NCBI GenBank assembly: GCA_035298385.1 | Contig: DATGYC010000124.1 | Span: forward strand, 1 to 6,127 | DNA: 6,127 nt | Direction of reading: 5' to 3' | Source of the DNA: DATGYC01 sp035298385 | GTDB lineage: Bacteria > Bacillota > Sulfobacillia > Symbiobacteriales > Symbiobacteriaceae | Shown here: in pieces, positions 1 to 5,016 of the stretch | How positions within the stretch are numbered: the stretch's first letter is position 1 | Layout: each line of letters opens with the position of its first letter | Notes under the pieces: model-generated | Database searches by the model: none | What the model was told of the DNA's origin: nothing | Seen by the model: the letters and a program-made list of their open reading frames with translations, nothing else | Made by a program: the position numbers and the translations under genes

Positions 1-1287
1 CTGCTCATCGGTAATCGAAAGCGGCGCCAGGAAGCGGATCACGTTGTTGTACGTCCCCGCCTTAATCAGCAGCAGCCCATGCTCATAGGCGTACTGCACC
101 ACCCGGGCTGCGATCTCGGGCGCCGGGGTCTTCGTCGCACGGTCGCGCACCAACTCGAGAGCCACCATCGCCCCTAACGCCCGGACGTCGCCGATGCAGT
201 CGAACCGCTCCAGCCAGGACCGGAAGCGCTCCTCCACCACCGCCCCTACCGCGGCTGCCATCGCCGGGTAGTCCGCCCGCTCCATCACCTCGATCACCTT
301 CAGCGCCGCCGCAGCCGCTACCGGGTTCCCCCCGTAGGTCCCGCCGAGGCCACCCGGGTGAACGGCGTCCATCAGCTCGGCTCGGCCGACGACGGCTGCG
401 ATCGGCAGTCCGCCGCCCATCGACTTGGCCAGGGTGATCAGGTCTGGCTCGATCCCCCAGTGCTCACAGGCGAAGAGCTTGCCGGTGCGGCCGAAGCCGG
501 TCTGGATCTCATCGGCGATGAGCAAGATCCCATGCTTGCGGCAGAGCGCCTGCAGCGCCTCCATATAGCCCGGCGGCGGGGTGATGAAGCCGCCCTCACC
601 TTGGACCGGCTCGACGATCAGCGCCGCGACCGTCTTGGGGTCGATATCGCTCCCCAGCATCCGGTCGATGTTGCTGACGCACTTCAGGCCGCAACCGGGG
701 AACTCCCCGCCGAGCGGGCAGCGATAGCAGTAGGCGGAGGGCGCCCGGTGCAGATCGGTCGCCATCGGCCCGAAGCCCTGCTTGTACGGGTTGACCTTGG
801 CGGTCAGTGACATCCCCAGCAGGGTCCGGCCGTGGAAGGCGTTCTCCAGGACCAGGATCCCTGGGCGCCCCGTGGCGTAGCGGGCGATCTTGATGGCGTT
901 CTCCACCGCCTCGGCGCCCGAGTTGACCAGGAGGCTCTTCTTGGCGAAGTCGCCGGGGGTGATGAAGGCCAGTCTTTCCGCCAGGGCGATGTAAGGCTCG
1001 TAGAGCGCCACGTGAAAGCAGGCGTGGACCAGGCGATCGACCTGGGCCTTGATCGCTTCGACGACCTCGGCCTGGCCGTGACCGATATTCATCACGCCGA
1101 TGCCGCCGGCGAAGTCGAGCAGGACGTTGCCATCGATATCCTCGATCAGGGCGCCCTCGGCCCGGACAGCGACGACCGGGTTGACGTTACTGACGCCCCG
1201 GGGGACGAACTCCCGACGCCGGGCCAGCACCGCCTGGGCCTTAGGACCGGGGATGGCGGTCACGAGCGAGAGGTTTGCGGCGCGCAT
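1..1287 (-). CDS. gabT: 4-aminobutyrate (GABA) transaminase, class III PLP enzyme; 3' end cut by window edge
   Basis: This cytosolic fold-type I, class III aminotransferase most likely moves the amino group of GABA to 2-oxoglutarate, giving succinate semialdehyde and glutamate. The 429 visible residues are open without a stop. The cofactor-phosphate motif NSGAEAVENA lies at 122-131, FHGRT at 151-155, PLP-ring Asp259 in LLIADEIQTGFGRTG, and Schiff-base Lys288 in LITLAKSMGGGLP. Glu231, Asp259, Gln262, Lys288 and Thr317 match E. coli GabT Glu211, Asp239, Gln242, Lys268 and Thr297 with a constant offset of 20, which supports GabT over other class III enzymes. An insert at about 184-207 carries four cysteines (187, 190, 199, 203). 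The frame still reads ITDEQ at base 1; by comparison with GabT roughly 15-25 residues are missing. The ATG at 1287 was chosen because AGGAGG sits 10 nt upstream. It is the last visible gene of a three-gene operon, 6 nt after the omega-transaminase stop. A related omega-amino acid transaminase is the main alternative. Confidence 0.9.
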   Translation of the reverse strand, partial: MRAANLSLVTAIPGPKAQAVLARRREFVPRGVSNVNPVVAVRAEGALIEDIDGNVLLDFAGGIGVMNIGHGQAEVVEAIKAQVDRLVHACFHVALYEPYIALAERLAFITPGDFAKKSLLVNSGAEAVENAIKIARYATGRPGILVLENAFHGRTLLGMSLTAKVNPYKQGFGPMATDLHRAPSAYCYRCPLGGEFPGCGLKCVSNIDRMLGSDIDPKTVAALIVEPVQGEGGFITPPPGYMEALQALCRKHGILLIADEIQTGFGRTGKLFACEHWGIEPDLITLAKSMGGGLPIAAVVGRAELMDAVHPGGLGGTYGGNPVAAAAALKVIEVMERADYPAMAAAVGAVVEERFRSWLERFDCIGDVRALGAMVALELVRDRATKTPAPEIAARVVQYAYEHGLLLIKAGTYNNVIRFLAPLSITDEQ

Positions 1288-1293
1288 GATGGG

Positions 1294-2634
1294 TTAGCCT
1301 CCTGTAAAGACCCGGCGGATGTTGCGGTCCAGCACATCGACGATCCGGTCCAGTTCCGGCTCGGTGATGACCAGGGGCGGGGAGATCGCAATCGTGTAGC
1401 CCAAGAGCGCCCGCAAGAGGACGCCCTCAGCCCGGCAGCCGGCCTCCACCTTCTTATGGGCCTCGGGATCGATGGGGTCTTGGCGGGTGGCGGGGTTCTG
1501 GGCGAGCTGGACCCCCAGCATCAGCCCCTTGCCCCGAATCTGGGCGATGTGGGGATTGGCGCGGGCGAGGAGCCGCTCGCGCAGGTAGGCCCCCATCGCC
1601 ACCGCCCGGGCGCCGAGCTCCTCCCGCTCGATCAGGTCGATGTTGGCGAGGGCGACGGCGCAGCCGACCGGGTGGCCCGAGTAGGTAAAGCCGTGGTTGA
1701 AGTAGTCCGTCGGCTCGCCCTTGATCACCGCATAGACCCGGTCGTGGATGATCGAGGCGCCGAGCGGGAAGTAGCCGGAGGTGATCCCCTTGGCGCAGGA
1801 GATGATGTCGGGGATGACGCCGCTGTGCTCGATCCCGAACCAGGTGCCGGTCCGGCCGAAGCCGCAGATCACCTCATCGATGATCAGCAAGATCCCGTAC
1901 CTGTCACAGAGCGCGCGGGCGCCTCTGATGTACTCGTCCGGTAGGTCGATCAGCCCGCCCACCCCACCGATCGGCTCCAGCATGAGGGCCGCGACTCGCT
2001 TCGGCCCGATCTGGCGGATCTGCTGCTCCAGCGCCTCGAGCGCCGTGGAGGCCGCTTCCGGTCCGGCGCGATAGGGGTGCGGGGTCGGCACGTGGGTGAC
2101 GTCGGTCAGGAAGGGAGCGAAGTTGGTCCGAACGGCGGCGATGCCGGTGGCGCTCATGGCGCCGTAGGAGACGCCGTGGTAGGCCTGATCGAGTGCGAGG
2201 ATCACGGTCCGGTCAGGCTGCCCCCGCCGGACGTGGTAGAGGCGGGCGATCTTCATCGAGGACTCGTTGGCCTCAGAGCCGCCCGAGGTGAAGAAGGTGT
2301 GGCTGAGCCCAGGCGGGGCGAGCTGGGCGAGTCGTTCGGCCAACTCGACGGCCTTGGTGTGGCCGTAGGACCAGAAGAGGGACCAGAAGGGGAGCTCCTT
2401 CATCTGGGCGGCGGCGGCGTCAGCCAGTTCGGGGCGCCCGTAGCCGACGTTGGTCAGCCAGAGGGCGCCAATTCCGTCCAGGTACTCCTTACCCTCGATA
2501 TCGATCAGGGTCGAGCCGTGGGCGGACTGGATCATCAGGCCGCCGTTCTGCTCGTGCAGACCCAGCATGGTGTTGGGATGGATCACGTGGGCGGCGTCCT
2601 TCGCTCTCCATTGATCCGGGGTGCGTATCTGCAT
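1294..2634 (-). CDS. Omega-transaminase (class III aminotransferase, amine/omega-amino acid:pyruvate type)
   Basis: This complete 446-residue PLP enzyme has the normal length for class III omega-transaminases. Key parts are LWLTNVGYGRPEL (58-70), the phosphate-binding FFTSGGSEANE (114-124), AYHG (151-154), PLP-ring Asp253 in IIDEVICGFGRTG, Schiff-base Lys282 in CAKGITSGYFPLG, and FTYSGHP (316-322). Aligned by eye with Chromobacterium violaceum omega-transaminase, Trp59, Tyr152, Asp253, Lys282 and Arg408 match its Trp60, Tyr153, Asp259, Lys288 and the movable substrate-carboxylate Arg416. This favours an enzyme that accepts an omega-amine or omega-amino acid and uses pyruvate as amino acceptor. 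Putrescine/SpuC-like, beta-alanine and taurine:pyruvate transaminases look alike, so the substrate is open. The ATG at 2634 has GGAGG 8 nt upstream. It follows the GNAT gene by 52 nt and leads directly into gabT, so the two transaminases probably act in one amine-degrading route (inference). Confidence 0.92.
   Translation of the reverse strand: MQIRTPDQWRAKDAAHVIHPNTMLGLHEQNGGLMIQSAHGSTLIDIEGKEYLDGIGALWLTNVGYGRPELADAAAAQMKELPFWSLFWSYGHTKAVELAERLAQLAPPGLSHTFFTSGGSEANESSMKIARLYHVRRGQPDRTVILALDQAYHGVSYGAMSATGIAAVRTNFAPFLTDVTHVPTPHPYRAGPEAASTALEALEQQIRQIGPKRVAALMLEPIGGVGGLIDLPDEYIRGARALCDRYGILLIIDEVICGFGRTGTWFGIEHSGVIPDIISCAKGITSGYFPLGASIIHDRVYAVIKGEPTDYFNHGFTYSGHPVGCAVALANIDLIEREELGARAVAMGAYLRERLLARANPHIAQIRGKGLMLGVQLAQNPATRQDPIDPEAHKKVEAGCRAEGVLLRALLGYTIAISPPLVITEPELDRIVDVLDRNIRRVFTGG
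1298..1303 (-). promoter_or_regulatory. Shine-Dalgarno of gabT, inside the end of the upstream gene
   Basis: The minus strand reads AGGAGG here, 10 nt before the gabT ATG. The same bases form parts of the last two glycine codons (GGA GGC) and the preceding Thr codon of the omega-transaminase gene, whose TAA follows at once. Ribosomes ending the first gene are therefore placed at the start of the second, which suggests translational coupling (inference). Confidence 0.85.
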
Positions 2635-2642
2635 GGTAGCAA

Positions 2643-2647
2643 CCTCC
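2643..2647 (-). promoter_or_regulatory. Shine-Dalgarno of the omega-transaminase gene
   Basis: GGAGG on the minus strand lies 8 nt before the ATG at 2634. The 52-nt gap above it shows no hairpin with a T-run, so read-through from the GNAT gene is expected. Confidence 0.8.
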
Positions 2648-2686
2648 GTTGTTGAGAGTCTGGTCCGTTCGGAAAGGGTCGATCGC

Positions 2687-3406
2687 CTAGACCCAATCGG
2701 TCACCAACGGGACCGGACCCGCCCCCAACCCTGCTGCCAACTCTTGCAGGTCCTCCTCCCACGTCTCTGGCACCCAGCCCTGGTAGACCGTGCGAACCGT
2801 CTCCAGGATGAACGGCACCTCAAGCCACTTAGTCACAACCGGCGCCCACGGCAAGAAGAGCAGGTCCATATAGGTGATCGCCGCCTGTCCGGGCGCCAAG
2901 GGCGGCTGCCGATAGGGCGCATCCACCCGGCGGAAGCCTGCCCGGTGGAAGAAACGCTGGCGCGCGGCAGCGTCCATCGCCGTCTCACGCTCACTCTGCA
3001 CGACCGCATGGGGCGCCCGCGCCGGATCCAGACATTCGATGAAGAGCCCCAGGCAAGCCTTATGCCCCAGGGTGCGTGCGGCCTCATCCAAGACTCGCTT
3101 TCGCTCCGTCATCAGAACCTTGGCGTAGCCCCCACCACGAGCACCGGGAGCCAAGACCATGTACTCCGAGAAGCCCGCCCCCGTCATCCAGGCGCAGGAG
3201 AAGAAGGTGCCACCTACAACCGCCGTCCCTTCCGTCAGAAGGAGCAGATGGCAGGAGCGCTCAGGGCCCGGATCCGCCAAGAACGCAGCGATCTGGTCCG
3301 GTGGCAGGCAGATATCCGGATCGGCGAAGGTATCCAGGAGTAGCTCTGCGAAGCGAACGATTGCCGGGTCGGTCGGATCCGTCACGAGTCGTACGGCGCT
3401 GGTCAC
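2687..3406 (-). CDS. GNAT-family N-acetyltransferase, substrate unknown
   Basis: This 239-residue protein is a Gcn5-related acetyltransferase, which transfers an acetyl group from acetyl-CoA to an amine. Motif A is at 81-99: EYMVLAP forms the beta strand and Arg90-Gly91-Gly92-Gly93-Tyr94-Ala95 fits the pyrophosphate loop R/Q-x-x-G-x-G/A. RFFHRAGFRRVD (151-162) is the usual motif B region (compare FYxxxGF). The last 70 or so residues (PYRQPPLAPG, then ITYMDLLFLPW) extend beyond a minimal GNAT domain. There is no signal peptide or membrane segment. The GTG at 3406 is preferred because GAGGAG is 8 nt upstream; the GTG at 3415 overlaps that Shine-Dalgarno and is unlikely. It is first in the operon with two transaminases, so an amine or amino-acid intermediate is a reasonable substrate guess, but the sequence does not show which. 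Confidence 0.85.
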   Translation of the reverse strand: MTSAVRLVTDPTDPAIVRFAELLLDTFADPDICLPPDQIAAFLADPGPERSCHLLLLTEGTAVVGGTFFSCAWMTGAGFSEYMVLAPGARGGGYAKVLMTERKRVLDEAARTLGHKACLGLFIECLDPARAPHAVVQSERETAMDAAARQRFFHRAGFRRVDAPYRQPPLAPGQAAITYMDLLFLPWAPVVTKWLEVPFILETVRTVYQGWVPETWEEDLQELAAGLGAGPVPLVTDWV

Positions 3407-3414
3407 GAGGCTCA

Positions 3415-3420
3415 CTCCTC
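3415..3420 (-). promoter_or_regulatory. Shine-Dalgarno that fixes the GTG start of the acetyltransferase
   Basis: GAGGAG on the minus strand is 8 nt from the GTG at 3406 and abuts the in-frame GTG at 3415. The spacing rules out the longer start, shortening the protein by three residues. Confidence 0.75.
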
Positions 3421-3491
3421 TTTGCGGTCCGTGGCGGCGCCCGATCAGAGCGGCGTGCTCTACTCGTCGGGCACCGTGCCAATGACCTATT

Positions 3492-3517
3492 GCATGCCGA
3501 TCGCATGCTTCTCATGC
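3492..3517. repeat. GCATGC elements spaced one helical turn apart
   Basis: GCATGC occurs at 3492-3497 and again at 3503-3508, an 11-bp step, and TCATGCC follows at 3512-3517. Each GCATGC is itself a palindrome. The array lies in what would be the untranslated leader of the acetyltransferase operon, about 90 nt above the start codon. A regulator site is possible but no known operator is recognised. Confidence 0.35.
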
Positions 3518-3560
3518 CTTTGCGCGCACCACGCATAACCAAGTACCTGCAGAATATTAC

Positions 3561-3571
3561 GACTGTCAGTC
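3561..3571. promoter_or_regulatory. 11-bp palindrome GACTGTCAGTC, possible operator
   Basis: GACTG-T-CAGTC is a perfect inverted repeat with a one-base centre. It overlaps the candidate -10 element and the expected transcription start of the minus-strand operon, which is where a repressor would act. Such a short palindrome can arise by chance, so this is tentative. Confidence 0.3.
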
Positions 3572-3595
3572 TATCGCTTCGCTTTTGTACGTCAA
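3568..3595 (-). promoter_or_regulatory. Candidate sigma70-type promoter of the acetyltransferase-transaminase operon
   Basis: On the minus strand TTGACG (3590-3595, five of six matches to the -35 consensus) is followed after 16 nt by TAGACT (3568-3573, four of six to the -10 consensus). Transcription would begin near 3561, giving a leader of about 155 nt before the GTG. No better pair was seen in the nearby upstream stretch (about 3421-3600). Confidence 0.35.
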
Positions 3596-3690
3596 AACTC
3601 CTCCAGCGTGCCCGCAGACTCCCCCACAGTGAAGGTGGAGAGGCCCTCCATTCGCCAGGTTTTGGCTCCATTGGTCATCCAGCTACATGG

Positions 3691-3734
3691 AACCTGCCAT
3701 TCTCTTACATCCAACCTGCCAGCTTCCTTACAGC
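3691..3734. repeat. Imperfect tandem repeat of about 22 bp (AACCTGCCA ... CTTACA)
   Basis: AACCTGCCA occurs at 3691-3699 and 3713-3721, each followed by a pyrimidine-rich stretch ending in CTTACA. The two units align over their length with one single-base gap and a few changes. The core ACCTGCCA appears a third time at 3870-3877. Confidence 0.55.
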
Positions 3735-3745
3735 GACCTCCCATC

Positions 3746-3825
3746 ATTCTCCGTCATCAGCCATGATTCGCCACGATTGGGATCAATTGGGATCGATCCG
3801 TTTCCATCCGTTTCGATCGGTCTCG
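3746..3825. repeat. Eight degenerate 10-bp units in register, each beginning AT
   Basis: Read in steps of ten from 3746, the plus strand gives eight units that all begin with AT: ATTCTCCGTC, ATCAGCCATG, ATTCGCCACG, ATTGGGATCA, ATTGGGATCG, ATCCGTTTCC, ATCCGTTTCG and ATCGGTCTCG. Units 4 and 5 differ at one base, as do 6 and 7; unit 8 resembles 7. The period is near one DNA turn. The first three units are similar mainly in phase and in their C/T-rich, G-poor content. Confidence 0.55.
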
Positions 3826-3955
3826 CTGCGTTCTGGACCTAGATCGATCCGGCCATCGACCGACCACGCACCTGCCATCCACCTCCCACTGATCGCCATC
3901 TCACCTCGCTCATTCGGTCTCCATTCGCCATCGCTCCACTCGACGAGATCGATCC
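3791..3955. repeat. Three dispersed copies of GATCGATCC
   Basis: The 9-mer GATCGATCC occurs at 3791-3799, 3842-3850 and 3947-3955. The steps are 51 and 105 bases, close to one and two multiples of the same distance. The GATCGATC core is palindromic. The first copy lies at the junction of units 5 and 6 of the 10-bp array. Confidence 0.45.
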
Positions 3956-4017
3956 TCCTCCATTCGTTTCCGCTCCATCAGCACACAATGTGTAATCTTC
4001 ATGCAACGTGCAGGAAT

Positions 4018-4027
4018 TATTATATAT
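4018..4027 (+). promoter_or_regulatory. AT-rich box, possible -10 element of the hypothetical gene
   Basis: TATTATATAT is by far the most AT-rich stretch in the gap and contains -10-like hexamers (TATTAT, TATATA). No good -35 is found at normal spacing; TTCATG at 3998-4003 matches only three of six. Transcription from here would give a leader of roughly 45 nt. Confidence 0.3.
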
Positions 4028-4064
4028 GCTGACGAAATCTCCCTTCGAACCGGCAGATGGAGTT

Positions 4065-4070
4065 GAGGGG
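4065..4070 (+). promoter_or_regulatory. Shine-Dalgarno of the hypothetical gene
   Basis: GAGGGG lies 7 nt before the ATG at 4078 and 10 nt before the ATG at 4081. The in-frame ATG at 4057 is upstream of this site and has no Shine-Dalgarno of its own, so the start is 4078 or 4081. Confidence 0.7.
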
Positions 4071-4077
4071 AGCGTGC

Positions 4078-4965
4078 ATGATGGCAAAGCGGACCACCAA
4101 GCAGAATCCCAAGGGTGACCAGGGCGCTTCGTTCCAGATCCCCGAGGTGGCGCCTACCGCGCCGAGCACCGACGGATCCGTCCCGCACTTCTCCGCCAGC
4201 GCGCTGATCGCAGCAGGCTCGGTGCCAGTCCCGAAGGAGCGGCCGACCTTCCCGACACCGGCTGGGGATTATGATCCTGAGTCGATGCACCGGGCCCGGG
4301 CGAACCAGTCGGATGCCATCATCACGTTGCGGCGCCCGGCCCATTCCCGGACCACTACCTTGGGCACCGAACTGATCGGGGACTGTGCGGTCCTCAACCA
4401 ACTCGGGACGCGGCAGCCCCAGAAGGTCCTGATCTCCAAGAGTGATGACAAGAAGTGGTTCTTCATCATGCCGACCCATCACAAGTCCAACAAGGCCGTC
4501 AAGATCCGCTACAGCAAGGGTTTGGCCAATATCAATCTGTTTGGTCCGTTCGATGAGATGGGTCGACTCGTTGAGAAGGGGTTCCGGGAATCCTTCGCCC
4601 TCGCCATCACCTCCGAGCCGGTCACGATCCATGGCGTGAAGGGCTTCGCCCTCTACTTCAGCCTGACCCAGTTCCTGAAGGAGTCGATCAAGGAGCGGGA
4701 TGAGGAGACGGCGGAGGGGTCGGTCAAGACGACCAAGAAGCGGGCCGCGACCGCCCAAACGCAGAGCCCAACGCCAGAGATCACCGCTGAGACCGCCTCC
4801 GCCCAGCCCGCCACGGCGCCGGAGGCGACAGAGCCCGCCGCCGAGGATGAGGAGTACTCAGCCCTGGAGCGGATCAACGAGCAGATGCTGGCGGACAGCG
4901 ATGAGAAGATCCGTGAGCTCGAGCGGAAGCTGAAGGCGTATGAGAAGAAGCTCGGTAAGCTGTAA
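4078..4965 (+). CDS. Conserved-looking hypothetical protein with C-terminal coiled coil
   Basis: I do not recognise this 295-residue protein. Residues 1-75 are basic then Pro/Ala/Thr/Ser-rich and probably disordered. Residues about 76-205 look like a folded alpha/beta core, with strand-like KVLIS (117-121), KKWFFIMP (125-132), AVKIRYS (140-146), an amphipathic segment MGRLVEKGFRESFALAI (161-177) and ALYFSLTQFLKES (191-203). Residues 206-258 are an Ala/Pro/Thr/Glu linker. Residues 260-295 form a charged coiled coil with heptad positions Ile278, Leu281, Leu285, Tyr288, Leu292 and Leu295, so it may oligomerise or dock on a partner. There is only one cysteine (103), no signal peptide and no membrane segment, so it is probably cytosolic. 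GC-rich codon use and a strong Shine-Dalgarno support a real gene. It stands alone: the left operon is divergent and the right gene convergent. A structural or nucleic-acid-associated role is possible given the basic ends, but is unproven. Confidence 0.85.
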   Translation: MMAKRTTKQNPKGDQGASFQIPEVAPTAPSTDGSVPHFSASALIAAGSVPVPKERPTFPTPAGDYDPESMHRARANQSDAIITLRRPAHSRTTTLGTELIGDCAVLNQLGTRQPQKVLISKSDDKKWFFIMPTHHKSNKAVKIRYSKGLANINLFGPFDEMGRLVEKGFRESFALAITSEPVTIHGVKGFALYFSLTQFLKESIKERDEETAEGSVKTTKKRAATAQTQSPTPEITAETASAQPATAPEATEPAAEDEEYSALERINEQMLADSDEKIRELERKLKAYEKKLGKL

Positions 4966-4972
4966 CACAAAG

Positions 4973-5004
4973 AACGGCGCCCCCTCGCATGAGGGGGCGC
5001 CGTT
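4973..5004. terminator. Perfect 14-bp hairpin between convergent genes
   Basis: The arms 4973-4986 and 4991-5004 are perfectly complementary, mostly G-C, around the loop GCAT. It begins 7 nt after the stop of the hypothetical gene and ends 12 nt before the stop of the oxidoreductase. Read on the minus strand the stem is followed by a T-rich GTTCTTTGTG, fitting an intrinsic terminator for the oxidoreductase. On the plus strand no T-run follows, so plus-strand termination would rest on the stem itself or another factor. Confidence 0.85.
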
Positions 5005-5016
5005 ACGATGGCGGGA

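Larger units (their letters stand above)
3407..4077. other. Long non-coding gap between divergent transcription units
   Basis: About 670 bases separate the acetyltransferase from the rightward gene. Open frames that cross this gap give Ser/His/Pro/Arg-rich translations without domain structure and have no well-placed Shine-Dalgarno, so I see no gene. From about 3600 to 4000 the plus strand is rich in C and T and poor in G: bases 3841-3960 contain 54 C and 19 G by hand count. Short repeats of several kinds are crowded in it (listed separately). The gap must hold the promoters of both flanking units. It could also hold a small RNA, protein-binding arrays or a decayed gene; the sequence does not decide among these. 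Confidence 0.7.

Noticed and set aside
832..1944. Long plus-strand open frame (370 codons)
   Set aside because: It lies opposite the two transaminase genes, and its Asp/Gly/Val/Arg-rich translation shows no domain. It is an antisense shadow of GC-rich coding sequence.
3470..3480. Small palindrome GGCACCGTGCC in the operon leader
   Set aside because: A five-base stem in GC-rich DNA is expected by chance and has no T-run or paired partner.
3600..4000. CRISPR array or insertion-sequence end
   Set aside because: Repeats are 8-23 bp, imperfect and without regular unique spacers; there are no terminal inverted repeats, target duplications or cas/transposase genes.
3076..4032. Plus-strand open frame crossing the acetyltransferase and the gap
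   Set aside because: Its translation is Ser/His/Pro/Arg-rich without pattern, it is antisense to a real gene for a third of its length, and it lacks a good ribosome-binding site.
4057..4077. Earlier ATG for the hypothetical gene
   Set aside because: The Shine-Dalgarno GAGGGG lies inside this seven-codon stretch, which places the start at 4078 or 4081.
3910..4758. Minus-strand open frame antisense to the hypothetical gene
   Set aside because: The plus-strand frame has the Shine-Dalgarno, a plausible core, a coiled coil and a stop just before the terminator; the minus frame ends in low-complexity purine-rich codons.
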